From: Lujinxingia litoralis | Lineage (GTDB): Bacteria; Myxococcota_A; Bradymonadia; Bradymonadales; Bradymonadaceae | NCBI RefSeq assembly: GCF_003260125.1 | Contig: NZ_QHKO01000007.1 | Span: 5,001 to 69,000 of the forward strand | DNA: 64,000 bases | Direction: 5' to 3' | Shown: in pieces, positions 52,603-60,909 of the stretch | Layout: every line of letters begins with the position of its first letter | How positions within the stretch are numbered: the stretch's first letter is position 1 | The notes under the pieces: model-generated | The model's input: the letters and a program-made list of their open reading frames with translations, nothing else | Databases searched by the model: none | Told to the model about the DNA's origin: nothing | Made by a program: the position numbers and the translations under genes

Positions 52603-53217
52603 TCAGGTCGGCGTAAAGTCCCCGGGGCGGTCGGGCGGCGAGGTATCGAGATCGCGCTGGCCACCGTGAAGCGCGCGGTTCATCTGCCAGGCCAGCCCCA
52701 GAAACACCCCACCGGCCAGCAGCGCATACCCCGCGACGATCCAGACCAGCAGGCGGAGCCCCACCGCGGGCCAGACGATGAGGGCGATTCCGAAGAAGAA
52801 GGTCAACACGCCACTCAGCCCCAGAAGCCAGCTGCCCTGAAAGGTCTCGCGCAATTCCAGATAGGCGACCACCTCCAACGCCCCGCGAATCATCGCCCAG
52901 ATGGCCAGGATCACCATCAGTATTCCGAGCGTCATCTGAGGCCAGACGTAGGTGATCACGGCGGCGCTGATCCCGGCCACGCCGACCCCTATCAGGGGCC
53001 AGGCCTTGCCCCGGGCGGTGCGCCCACCGCTGATCGCGTAGACCAGCGCGATGATCCCATCGACCAATAAGAGGGTCGCCAGAAGAAGCACCAGCACCGC
53101 CAGGGTGGGTCCCGGCCAGACCAAAAAGAGCAACCCGAAAAGCAGGGCACTCACGCCGCGCGCCAGCATCCAACCCCAGTTCTCGTACGCAACGCGCTCC
53201 TGAATCGTCGTGGCCAT
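52603..53217 (-). CDS. HdeD-family membrane protein
   Basis: 204 residues with six hydrophobic segments, arranged as three repeats of two helices (for example ARGVSALLFGLLFLVWPGPT, LGILMVILAIWAMIRGALEV, VLTFFFGIALIVWPAVGLR), as in HdeD. HdeD is linked to acid resistance in enteric bacteria; in other phyla its role is unproved. GGAGAG precedes the ATG at 53217. It may be co-transcribed with the DUF4239-like gene 65 bp downstream. Confidence 0.87.
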   Translation of the reverse strand: MATTIQERVAYENWGWMLARGVSALLFGLLFLVWPGPTLAVLVLLLATLLLVDGIIALVYAISGGRTARGKAWPLIGVGVAGISAAVITYVWPQMTLGILMVILAIWAMIRGALEVVAYLELRETFQGSWLLGLSGVLTFFFGIALIVWPAVGLRLLVWIVAGYALLAGGVFLGLAWQMNRALHGGQRDLDTSPPDRPGDFTPT

Positions 53218-53327
53218 GGCATCTCTCCGGCTGCGGCTGAGTCGGCACCTGCCGGCATGACTGCCAGCGACGTGCACAGAGTGATGTTTTTTGGAAAATA
53301 GGAACGATTTCAACGGTTTCCACCGTT

Positions 53328-53432
53328 CCGAGCGCCCCAGCGCTCCGCTAGCTGCGTCGTCTGGGATTCGCGGTAGCGTTGCTACAGCTTCATCCCAGCC
53401 TCCTTGCTATCGAAGGCGCTGGATGCACTCGG
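53328..53432. repeat. Element A, copy 4
   Basis: Second subtype: arms CCAGCGCT..AGGCGCTGG, middle stem GGGAT..ATCCC, inner hairpin GTAGC-gtt-GCTAC. It lies between the HdeD gene and HigBA. Confidence 0.85.
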
Positions 53433-53452
53433 GTTGGGGGGCACACGAAGAG

Positions 53453-53845
53453 GCGAACCCCCCAACGCGCACACGAATCGCCCGACGTCGTGAACCCGTG
53501 CGCCCCACAACCACCCAACTACCCAACCACCCAACCACAGAGCGTGAACCCCCCACCCCCCACACGAATCGACCAGCATCGCGAACCCGGGCGCCCCACA
53601 ACCACCCAACCACCCAACCACCCAACCACCCAACCACAGAGCGTGAACCCCCCAACGCGCACACGAATCGCCCGACATCGCGAACCCCCGGCGCCCCACA
53701 ACCACCCAACCACCCAACCACCCAACCACCCAACCACAGAGCGTGAACCCCCCAACGCGCACACGAATCGCCCGCCATCGCGAACCCCCGGCGCCCCACA
53801 ACCACCCAACCACCCAACACCAAAGCGAACCCGTGCGCCCCACAA
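53453..53845. repeat. Element B, four tandem copies with CCACCCAA microsatellites
   Basis: CACACGAATCG cores at about 53471, 53571, 53671 and 53760, each followed by CATCGCGAACCC and a run of the 8-mer CCACCCAA. Copy length varies (101, 99, 90 bp) with the number of 8-mers. On the minus strand the runs read GGG-TGGTT-GGG repeatedly, a pattern able to form G-quadruplexes. Confidence 0.85.
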
Positions 53846-53852
53846 CCTGCCT

Positions 53853-53869
53853 TTACCACGACGTGGTAA
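53853..53869. promoter_or_regulatory. Probable HigA operator 1
   Basis: Perfect palindrome TTACCAC-gac-GTGGTAA, about 95 bp before the higB start. Confidence 0.7.
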
Positions 53870-53903
53870 GTGTCTGTTGCGTAGCTTCGCGCGGGGGCGT
53901 ATC

Positions 53904-53922
53904 TTTACCACGGCAAGGTAAA
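53904..53922. promoter_or_regulatory. Probable HigA operator 2
   Basis: TTTACC-acggcaa-GGTAAA repeats the half-site of operator 1, 51 bp further on and about 42 bp before higB. Paired operators are usual for HigA autoregulation. Confidence 0.65.
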
Positions 53923-53964
53923 GGATGTCCCCGACACGTTACGGATACCTGACCACGAGGAACC

Positions 53965-54258
53965 ATGGCCATCCAGTCCTTTGGCGACAGCACCACCGAA
54001 GCGTTCTTCTTTTCCGGCCGGTTGCCGTCGAAAGGCTGCGGCTGGAAGCGACAGAGCAGGGTGGTTGCGCGCAAGCTCGATATGCTGGAGGCCGCGACTG
54101 ACGTGACGGATTTGCGCATCCCACCGAGCAATCGGCTGGAGAAGCTCAGCGGCGACCGAAAAGCGTGGCATAGCATTCGAATCAACGCTCAGTGGCGCAT
54201 CGTCTTTGTCTGGACCGAAGAGGGCCCGGCTCAGGTTCAGGTCGTCGACTACCATTGA
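53965..54258 (+). CDS. higB: HigB-type toxin (RelE superfamily mRNA interferase)
   Basis: 97 residues. The C-terminal half is typical of HigB: LRIPPSNRLEKLSGDRKAWHSIRINAQWRIVFVW, ending VQVVDYH. These toxins cleave mRNA on the ribosome. The toxin gene precedes the antitoxin gene, as is usual for HigBA. Start at 53965 (MAIQSF). GC content is close to that of the neighbours, although the locus lies between element A/B clusters. Confidence 0.9.
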   Translation: MAIQSFGDSTTEAFFFSGRLPSKGCGWKRQSRVVARKLDMLEAATDVTDLRIPPSNRLEKLSGDRKAWHSIRINAQWRIVFVWTEEGPAQVQVVDYH

Positions 54259-54304
54259 CCGTCACCCCCCCACACCGGCCCGCGTTTAAAGCCCGGAGGC
54301 ACCC

Positions 54305-54616
54305 ATGTTAGAGCGCTCCTTAACCCGCGTCCGCACCCGCAAACCCACCACCCCCGGCGAAGTCCTGCTGGAGGAGTTCCTCAAGCCGGCCGGGATCTCG
54401 CAGAGCGCGTTTGCCCGCCACCTGGGCTGCGACGTGAAGACGATCAACCGCCTGGTGCGCGGGCATACCTCGCTGGACGTGGGGATGGCGCGGCGCATCG
54501 CGGCGGCGGTGAACACGTCGGCGCAGTTCTGGATCAACCTCCAGCAGGCCGTGGATCTCTTCGAGGCCGAGCATTGCGGCGAGGAACTGCCTGAGGTGTT
54601 GGACGCATTTAAATAA
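54305..54616 (+). CDS. higA: HigA-type antitoxin (XRE-family)
   Basis: 103 residues. Family N-terminus TTPGEVLLEEFLKPAGISQSAFARHLGC, then helix-turn-helix VKTINRLVRG and SLDVGMARRIAAAVNTSAQFWINLQQAVDL, all characteristic of HigA/VapI antidote proteins. It neutralises HigB and represses the operon through the palindromes upstream. It follows higB by 46 bp. Confidence 0.92.
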   Translation: MLERSLTRVRTRKPTTPGEVLLEEFLKPAGISQSAFARHLGCDVKTINRLVRGHTSLDVGMARRIAAAVNTSAQFWINLQQAVDLFEAEHCGEELPEVLDAFK

Positions 54617-54628
54617 GCCGAGCGCCCG

Positions 54629-54733
54629 CCGAGCGCCCCAGCGCTCCGCTAGCTGCGTCGTCTGGGATTCGCGGTAGCGTTGCTACAGCTTCATCCCAGC
54701 CTCCTTGCTATCGAAGGCGCTGGATGCGCTCGG
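54629..54733. repeat. Element A, copy 5
   Basis: Second subtype, nearly identical to copy 4. A 10-bp duplicate of the terminal repeat (CCGAGCGCCC) lies just before it at 54618. First of three tandem copies after higA. Confidence 0.85.
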
Positions 54734-54735
54734 TG

Positions 54736-54840
54736 CCGAGCGCCCCAGCGCTCCGCTAGCTGCGTCGTCTGGGATTCGCGGTAGCGTTGCTACAGCTTCA
54801 TCCCAGCCTCCTTGCTATCGAAGGCGCTGGATGCGCTCGG
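54736..54840. repeat. Element A, copy 6
   Basis: Second subtype, tandem with copy 5 with a 2-bp spacer; the two look almost identical, which suggests recent duplication. Confidence 0.85.
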
Positions 54841-54842
54841 TG

Positions 54843-54946
54843 CCGAGCGCCCCAGGACGACGCTGACTGTGTCGCTGCGTCGTCGCCGTAGCTAAAGCTA
54901 CTCGCTCCTCCTGGCTCCTTGTCAGCCCCGCCCTGGATGCACTCGG
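54843..54946. repeat. Element A, copy 7
   Basis: First subtype (GACGCTGAC arm, GTAGC-taaa-GCTAC loop). It follows copy 6 by 2 bp, so both subtypes stand side by side. Confidence 0.85.
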
Positions 54947-54957
54947 GTTTTTTATTG

Positions 54958-55135
54958 TGCGGGAACCCTCCAACGCGCACACGAATCGACCAGCATCGTG
55001 AACCCGTGCGCCCCACAACCACCCAACCACCCAACCACCCAACCCCAAAGCGACCCCCCCACCCCCCACACGAATCGCCCGACATCGCAAACCCCCGGTA
55101 CCCCACAACCCCCCAACCCCCCAACCACACCCGCA
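54958..55135. repeat. Element B, two copies
   Basis: CACACGAATCG cores at about 54978 and 55067 with short CCACCCAA runs between them, directly after element A copy 7. Confidence 0.8.
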
Positions 55136-55139
55136 TAAT

Positions 55140-55173
55140 AAAAGGGGCACGGACGCTCGCCCGTGCCCCTTTT
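55140..55173 (-). terminator. Terminator, bidirectional
   Basis: Stem AAAAGGGGCACGG / CCGTGCCCCTTTT (55140-55152 and 55161-55173); on the minus strand it is followed by TATTAT. It closes the next gene. Confidence 0.85.
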
Positions 55174-55201
55174 CTAACCCGGGGGGTATGGAACGTGGCG
55201 C

Positions 55202-55999
55202 TTATACGGGCTCCTCCACATCCCCACCCACCTCGGGCACCTCGGGTTCCTCCTGACCCTTCTCACGACCGGCCACCTCGATCTCCCGGGCTTTGGTCGC
55301 GCGGATCTCGGCTTCGTGGAGCGTGGCGAGCAGGCGGCGGCGCTCGTCCTCATCGACGTCGAGCATGTCGAGGGCGGCGACCAGCGCTTTGACGACGCGC
55401 ATCCAGCGCAGACGTGCCTGATGCAGGTCGCCGGCGGAGACGCGGGTGTCGTCCTCATCGCCGCTCAAGGCGGCGCGCTCGGCGACCCGCGCGCTCATCG
55501 CTTCGCCGTTGGCCACCCAGGCGTCAAACGCCTCCTCCAGGGTGTGGGCGCCCACGCAGACCGAGCGCAGGACCTCGCGCACCGCCGGGGTGGCGCGGGA
55601 TGTGACCGCCAGGACGTTGCCGCCTTGCTCCATGTAGCCGAGCGCGTTGATGGCGAGCGCGTCGGGGAAGAGCAGCTCCCGCACCCGAACGTAGGGCTCG
55701 GCCTCCTCGGGCGTCGCCGCCAGGTCGGCCGCGCACTCCAGACCGCGGAAGATGCCGCGGGCCAACCGGTCGTGAATCTGGTCCTGGCTGGCAAGCTCCT
55801 CGGAGACGTCCTGGAGCCGCGCTTTGACCTCGCCATCGTCGGTGGTCAAAACGACGAGCTCCTTCTGCACCGCCCGCAGAGGCTCGATGTACGCGGTGGT
55901 GAGCGCGTCGCGCTCCAGGACGCTGAGCTTGGAGGGGTTGGTGAGCAGGTCGTGACCCACCGCAATCATCGCGGCGCTGGTTAAATACGAGATCGACAT
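55202..55999 (-). CDS. Hypothetical protein, mostly helical
   Basis: 265 residues. AAGGAG lies 8 nt before the ATG at 55999. No signal peptide or membrane helix. The sequence is helical with many Ala, Leu and charged residues (ELVVLTTDDGEVKARLQDVSEELASQ; RWMRVVKALVAALDMLDVDEDERRRLLATLHEAE). The C-terminal 30 residues are acidic and repetitive (EEPEVPEVGGDVEEPV). Not recognised; the coiled-coil-like character suggests a structural or phage/appendage-like role, which is only a guess. Confidence 0.65.
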   Translation of the reverse strand: MSISYLTSAAMIAVGHDLLTNPSKLSVLERDALTTAYIEPLRAVQKELVVLTTDDGEVKARLQDVSEELASQDQIHDRLARGIFRGLECAADLAATPEEAEPYVRVRELLFPDALAINALGYMEQGGNVLAVTSRATPAVREVLRSVCVGAHTLEEAFDAWVANGEAMSARVAERAALSGDEDDTRVSAGDLHQARLRWMRVVKALVAALDMLDVDEDERRRLLATLHEAEIRATKAREIEVAGREKGQEEPEVPEVGGDVEEPV

Positions 56000-56500
56000 G
56001 GTGGTGCTCCTTCGAGTGCGTTGCCTCGCCACCGAATATCGGCTGCTGCCAGCGAGACGAGAGTCCATGAAAGTGTCCTGATCGTCGCGCCATGCACCAT
56101 GCATAGAAACGCAGGACAGCAAAAACTCCCGATTCTTAATGACGCCGTGAGCTATCGTGGCTGCCGCGTCTGCTGCGTTGAGAGCACCCCGGGCTGCGTT
56201 GCAAAGCCTCGACGATGCTAAAGCATCGCCTGCGTTGTGCGCCTTGCCCGTGCCGCCCTCAACTTCGCAGTCATCGGCATCCACATCTGCTCACGACGTC
56301 GATACAACGCGTCTCGCAACATCGTGTCTGTAAACATGCCAGTCAGGTTGAAATGATCGTTGCATGATGGCGTGTGGCGATGGAGGGATCGCGCCACGCT
56401 AAACACAAAAATCATCCTACAACCCCCCTGGCAGACAGGGGTGATGCGAAACGTACAAACTCTAAGAACCGATGCCCCAGAAGTGCCAAACTCTTAAGGC
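56000..56500. other. Intergenic region, no gene assigned
   Basis: Holds the promoter side of the previous gene and a perfect palindrome CGATGCTTTAGCATCG near 56213-56228. A 65-codon minus-strand frame (56218-56415) has no ribosome-binding site and I do not call it. Less GC-rich than its surroundings. Confidence 0.35.
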
Positions 56501-56519
56501 CCGGTCAACCTTGATGACG

Positions 56520-57000
56520 CAAGGGGTTGCCCCGGGGGCATCCGGCGAGGGTGTCGAGGGCGGGCTGGCGAGGCCGGGGGGCAGCGCGGGAGGGTGTCGA
56601 CCCCGGGAGTGGGGGCCCGGTGGGTAGGGCGGCGCGGTGTCGAGGCCGCCCTTGAGACGGTCGGGGCATCGCCGGGCGGTGTCGAGGGCGGCGCGGAGGT
56701 CGCTGAGCTAAGAGGTCGCGCTGTCGAGGGCATGGCGAGGTGCCCGGGGGGTAGGGCGGTGGGGTGTCGAGGGTGGGTGAAAGTGCCCGGTGGGTAGGGC
56801 GGTGGGGTGTCGAGGGTGGGGCGAAGTGCCCCGTGGGTGGCGGCGTGTGGTGTGGAGGGCGGCGAAAAATGCCCGGGGGGAAGGGGGCGTGTGGTGTGGA
56901 GGGCGGCTTAAAATGGTCGGGGTATGTGGGGAGGTGGTGTCGACAGCGGTTCGGAGTGGCGATGGGTGTGGGGAGGTGGTGTGGAGGGCGCAGTTCGATG
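56520..57000. repeat. Degenerate 43-bp tandem repeat
   Basis: GTGCCCGG(T/G)GGGTAGGGCGG and GTGTCGAGGG recur with a period of 43 bp, clearest from 56740 (units near 56740, 56783, 56826, 56869 and 56913) and blurred on either side. The plus strand is G-rich with many GGG runs. No coding frame is credible. Confidence 0.8.
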
Positions 57001-57120
57001 GTCGAGCGGCAGAGAAGATGGTTGGAAAGACAGAATCGGTGGTGTTGAACTAAGGTGGAGCGCCCTGATTGAAAAGAACCGGGCTCCGGACGTAGGCCCC
57101 TTATTTGGAGAAAAAGAATC

Positions 57121-57858
57121 ATGAATTTTTCGGGCTACGATTCATTCGCAGATATTTATGATCGCTTCTGGGCCGGCGATTCCGCTCGCCGCTTCGGACC
57201 CATCATTCTCGAACGAGTTGGGACACGATTGAAGAAAGGCGCGCGTGTCCTGGATCTCTGTTGTGGCTCGGGTCGCTTTACGCATCAGTTGTTGGATCAG
57301 GGATTTGATGCGTATGGCGTGGATAACTCAAAAGAGCTGCTCCGCTTGGCCCGAGAACGAGGGCGTCCCGAGCGATTCTTCCTATCAGATGTGCGGGAAC
57401 TCAATACAAATGTAAGCGGCTTTGAGTTGGTGATTTGTGTGTACGATAGCCTGAATCATATGCTGTTGAAAGAAGACCTGCGGGCTGTGTTTCGGGGTGT
57501 GCGGGATGTGCTCGACCCCGGCGGCCTCTTCGTGTTCGATTATAACACCGAGGCCAAATACCGATTTCATTGGAAGGGGCAGATGTGTTTCGAGCACGAT
57601 CGCAGCTTCTTGGCTGTTAACGCGAGCACGATGCAAATGAATGGCATGATGAGGGCCGCGTTTGATGGCACGCTCTTTTCCAAAGTGGGGGAGCTGTGGC
57701 AGCGCGAGGATTTTGCTTTGGAGCAACGACCCATCGGAGACGCGGAAATCTCGGACTTGTTAGCCGAGCTTGGTTTTGCACCTGCAGAATTTATCTCGCT
57801 GGACCATGATGACTCAGGACGAAGTTTGAGGATGTTGGTAGAGACGAGGAAGACTTGA
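57121..57858 (+). CDS. Class I SAM-dependent methyltransferase
   Basis: 245 residues. Motif I VLDLCCGSGRFTHQLLDQG (about 42-60), YGVDNSKELLRLAR, motif IV-like VICVYDSLNHML, and GGLFVFDYNTEAKY: a small-molecule methyltransferase (Methyltransf_25/11 type). The substrate is unknown. GGAG precedes the ATG. The codon usage is visibly more AT-rich than that of neighbouring genes, and the gene stands alone between a tandem array and an element A fragment, which suggests horizontal transfer. Confidence 0.85.
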   Translation: MNFSGYDSFADIYDRFWAGDSARRFGPIILERVGTRLKKGARVLDLCCGSGRFTHQLLDQGFDAYGVDNSKELLRLARERGRPERFFLSDVRELNTNVSGFELVICVYDSLNHMLLKEDLRAVFRGVRDVLDPGGLFVFDYNTEAKYRFHWKGQMCFEHDRSFLAVNASTMQMNGMMRAAFDGTLFSKVGELWQREDFALEQRPIGDAEISDLLAELGFAPAEFISLDHDDSGRSLRMLVETRKT

Positions 57859-58213
57859 TTTGCCGCAGGGTTTGAAGTTGAAATGATGCTACTTACTCCT
57901 CCTATCTCCTTGTCAGGTGCCGCCCTGGATGCGCTCGTTGCCCCGCAACGACGTCGAAGCAAAGCATTCTGATGGGGAGTAAACATCGTCGAACGGCATC
58001 AGGAGTGCGAGCGGCAAGGAAGTCTTTGGCTTCAAAAAATAACGAATAGCGTTGCTTTTTGCAGGCGATAACCTTGCTCTCGGGGAGGGCGCGATTCGCT
58101 TGGACGGAGCTGCGTTAATCGTGGAAAAGGTCGTCACTCGCGTCGACTGCGCGCTTTCAGCGATTTGGCGCGCTTCGGCTATCGAGCAACGTTTAATGAG
58201 CGCTCCTGAGCGT
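57859..58213. other. Intergenic region with element A fragment
   Basis: No gene. The 3' half of element A (copy 8, first subtype) lies at about 57885-57937 (CTACTTACTCCTCC..CCTTGTCAGG..CCCTGGATGCGCTCG). The rest, to 58213, shows nothing recognisable. Confidence 0.55.
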
Positions 58214-59509
58214 TTACCACGTCCCCTCGCACGTTCCGCCGTGCTCCTCACTCATCGAGCCATCCGGGCAGACCGTGCGGTACCACAACGCGCCTTCCAC
58301 GTTTGCGCCCTCCAGGTTGGCGTCGGTCAAGTCCGCGTGGGAAAGCACCGCGTCGCTGAGGTCGGCGTTCTGGAGATCGGCACCCACGAAAGACGAGCCG
58401 GACAAGGCGGCGTGGGAGAGGCGGATCCCGGCAAGGTTTGCGTTTCTGAAATCATGGGCGGACCAGTGGCGCAGCACGCTGATGCGGCGGCGCCAGACGT
58501 CGGGCTCAAGGGCCTCGGCCTGGCCATCGTTGATGGGGGCGGTGGGGTCGGCTGCGTCGCCGAACGCGTCGGCGTCAACGATGTCGTTGCGGACCAGGAG
58601 ATGGGCGAGCCGGGCGCGGAGGTGGCTTCCGACACCGACGTGCACGTCGACGACTTTGCCATCGTGGAGGACGAGCAGGGTGGGGAACATCCGGCGCGCG
58701 ACGAGATCATCGAGGGTGGGGCCGGTGAGGTTGGCGTCGTGGTCGATGTGCAGGACTGAGGTGCGTTGGTGGGCGCTTAAGAGGGCGTTGAGCTCTGAGA
58801 GGAGGCCGGCCGAGGCGTTGCAACCGGCCCCGTGTACGAGGACGAGGTGGGTGCCTTCGGAGGATTGAAGGGTCTCCCAGTCGCGATCGGTGAGCGTCGG
58901 ATAGTCCCGCGAGGGAGCGACTTCCGGCTGAGGGGCCTGCGCGTCGGATGCCGAGGGCGACGCTTCGCGAGCGCCGAGGCCGATGCCCAGGATCAAAAAC
59001 GCGCCGTTCTGGCTACCGGCGCCCGGCGCCACCTCAAAACTCTGCGGGTTCGGCGAGGGAATGAAAATACCGCCGGTCGGCCGGTCCTCGCCGGGGGCCG
59101 TTTCAAAGTAGATGGCGCGGGCGTCGGGGCGTTGCAGGAGGCGACGCAGGTAGTCGTTGTAGGCGCCGTCAAAGAAGGTGGTCAGCCGGTGCTGCACCAG
59201 CAGCTCCCAGGCGGTCGGGCCGTCGATCTCGTGGCGAATGACCTCGCCGGGTTGCAGGTCAAATTGGTGGAGGAAGAGGCCGTAGTGCATGTCGCTTTGC
59301 ATGCTCAGGCGGCTGTAGGTCAGGGCGTCGGGGTCGGGGGAGTCCGGTGCGGGGTCGGAGGGCGGGGGCTCGTCGGGGGCGGCCGAGGGCTGGGATTGTG
59401 TCGTTTGGGGAGGTTCGGTCGGAGTGGGATTGGCCGAGTCGTTGGGGAGGGTGCAGGCGAGTGCTCCCGTGACGATGCTGCTGATAACCAAATTTTTGAA
59501 GAATGGCAT
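58214..59509 (-). CDS. Lipoprotein with thioredoxin-like domain and pentapeptide repeats
   Basis: 431 residues. The lipobox GALAC follows a short signal peptide from the ATG at 59509. A Pro/Ser-rich linker comes first, then a domain with HYGLFLHQFDLQPGEVIRHE. A thioredoxin-like domain (about 215-305) follows, with LVHGAGCNAS where CxxC would be and the cis-Pro segment FPTLLVLHDGKVV; only the first Cys is present, so it cannot act as a classical disulphide reductase. The C-terminal part has pentapeptide repeats (ANLAGIRLSHAALSGSSF, then GADLQNADLSDAV). Envelope-located. Role unknown. Confidence 0.75.
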   Translation of the reverse strand: MPFFKNLVISSIVTGALACTLPNDSANPTPTEPPQTTQSQPSAAPDEPPPSDPAPDSPDPDALTYSRLSMQSDMHYGLFLHQFDLQPGEVIRHEIDGPTAWELLVQHRLTTFFDGAYNDYLRRLLQRPDARAIYFETAPGEDRPTGGIFIPSPNPQSFEVAPGAGSQNGAFLILGIGLGAREASPSASDAQAPQPEVAPSRDYPTLTDRDWETLQSSEGTHLVLVHGAGCNASAGLLSELNALLSAHQRTSVLHIDHDANLTGPTLDDLVARRMFPTLLVLHDGKVVDVHVGVGSHLRARLAHLLVRNDIVDADAFGDAADPTAPINDGQAEALEPDVWRRRISVLRHWSAHDFRNANLAGIRLSHAALSGSSFVGADLQNADLSDAVLSHADLTDANLEGANVEGALWYRTVCPDGSMSEEHGGTCEGTW

Positions 59510-59593
59510 GAGAGTCACGGTGGCTGAAGAGAGGAGTTTAAAAATCGCGCGCAAAAGAATAGTCATGCTCCCGCGCGCGATCCTAACACATGT

Positions 59594-60208
59594 TTAGTAA
59601 TTCCAGTTAGGTAAGGGGACCCCAGGCACGAGACCGGTCAACGGGTCAAAATCGCCGGGCTCGAAAGTAAATGACGCAACCGCACAAGTGAAGCATCCAT
59701 TATACGACCCTCTGCCACACATATCGCATCCGTCGCCTTCATATCCATAATAGCAATAGTTGTCAGGGTCAGCACAGGCATTCGTGCTTCCACATGCTCC
59801 TATACCGAGTAGCAACGTAGTGTCAGGAGCTCCAGTCAGCTTCACAAGCTCAGTTGAAGACGAATGGTCAATAAAGAGAACAGATACCTCCGGTGTAGTC
59901 AAAAGGACGGCAGTTGTTTCGCCGTTGGAAATTGCGTCGTGAAGCAGTTTGTCTGACGTCGAGTCGAAGTAGCTGAAAGGCTGGTTTGAACCGGGACAAT
60001 CGTCGGACATGATCTTGATCGTGTCGGCGTGCGACAGTACAGTCGGGGTCGTGTTAGAAAGATCGATTCCGAACTGTTCAATTGTGCTGAGCTGTAACCG
60101 AGCACGACCGACCGTACCGTCCTCTACAACCGGAGTTTGCGCCGAAACCGGTCCGCATACGAATACGAGAGCCAGCAGTGTAATGAATGCACAGAAAAAA
60201 CGTCGCAT
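59594..60208 (-). CDS. Small secreted protein with Cys-rich C-terminal part
   Basis: 204 residues. TAGGAG lies 6 nt before the ATG. Signal peptide AFITLLALVFVCGPVSAQ. The mature N-terminal 110 residues are beta-rich and low in Cys; residues about 135-180 hold a Cys cluster (ACGSTNACADPDNYCYYG, CDMCGRGSYNGCFTC) that may be disulphide-bonded. Not recognised. AT-richer than neighbours, like the 400 bp upstream, which suggests recent acquisition. Confidence 0.65.
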   Translation of the reverse strand: MRRFFCAFITLLALVFVCGPVSAQTPVVEDGTVGRARLQLSTIEQFGIDLSNTTPTVLSHADTIKIMSDDCPGSNQPFSYFDSTSDKLLHDAISNGETTAVLLTTPEVSVLFIDHSSSTELVKLTGAPDTTLLLGIGACGSTNACADPDNYCYYGYEGDGCDMCGRGSYNGCFTCAVASFTFEPGDFDPLTGLVPGVPLPNWNY

Positions 60209-60604
60209 TTGAATCTCCTACCGTTTGAAATGAACGAACTTTAACTTGCGTAAATTGGCTAAGTTTTGACTGTCTTTTACCTCCATATGTAACGAGATGT
60301 GTTGTTTTGCTGAATAGCGTACTAGACGCGATCTGCGCGATATATGAATGAAACCCGAAGTTCGGGCCACGCGACGGACTCAGGATGCTAATTTGTTGTG
60401 GATGTATTTAAGCGGCCTTGATACCTGGGCGTCAAATGTAATAATGAAATATATTGTAGCGGAGTTTTTGGTTGGTGGGGGAGCCGTAGCGTGTGCTAGT
60501 TGATGGTGGGTCTAAATTGAAATAGCAGTGTTGATGCGATTATGTGCAGATATAATCTTGGATTACTCGTCGGACTATAAGTGCTCAGCAGTTTTAACAA
60601 AACA
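60209..60604. other. AT-rich intergenic region
   Basis: No gene seen. The most AT-rich stretch of the window. It ends exactly where the truncated metallopeptidase copy begins. Confidence 0.5.
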
Positions 60605-60860
60605 TTATAACCTTTTTCCACCCCCAAACCTCTCCCTCTCCCACCGCTCCAACACCTCCTTCGCCGCATTCCAGTCGGGCATCAGGCCTCCCAAGGTCTC
60701 CCAGAACTCCGGGTCGTGGTTGCGGTGGCGGAGGTGGGCGACCTCGTGGGCGCAGACGTACTCCAGGGCCACGCGGGGGGCCTGTATCAGGCGCCAGTGG
60801 ATGCGCAGGACGCCGTCCTTACCGCAGCTTCCCCACATATATTGGTAGTCGCCGAGTTCG
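60605..60860 (-). pseudogene. Truncated duplicate of the YgjP-type metallopeptidase gene (3' end only)
   Basis: Encodes only the last 80 or so residues of the protein, including HEVAHLRHRNHDPEFW, with no start. The 243 bp at 60618-60860 match 63245-63487 at roughly 94% by eye, offset 2627 bp, then diverge abruptly at 60861. The two copies are direct repeats that flank the AbiL/RloAB pair, so this fragment marks a duplication or insertion boundary. Confidence 0.85.
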
Positions 60861-60909
60861 GGATGCGGGGCAGGAAAAAGAAAACGACAAAAAGCCGAGC
60901 CACGCTAAT

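Noticed and set aside
53453..53845. Regular spacing of about 100 bp considered as a CRISPR array
   Set aside because: The units are C-rich tandem repeats with a microsatellite, have no unique spacers of constant length, and no cas gene is present.
56218..56415. 65-codon minus-strand frame
   Set aside because: No ribosome-binding site, no recognisable domain, and it ends in a palindrome; considered chance or a remnant.
58052..58213. Plus-strand frame beginning MLFAGDNLALGEGAIRLDG
   Set aside because: It continues antisense through the pentapeptide lipoprotein gene and has no Shine-Dalgarno.
60528..60848. Plus-strand frame over the truncated metallopeptidase copy
   Set aside because: It is antisense to the HExxH-containing fragment, which is clearly the true coding direction.
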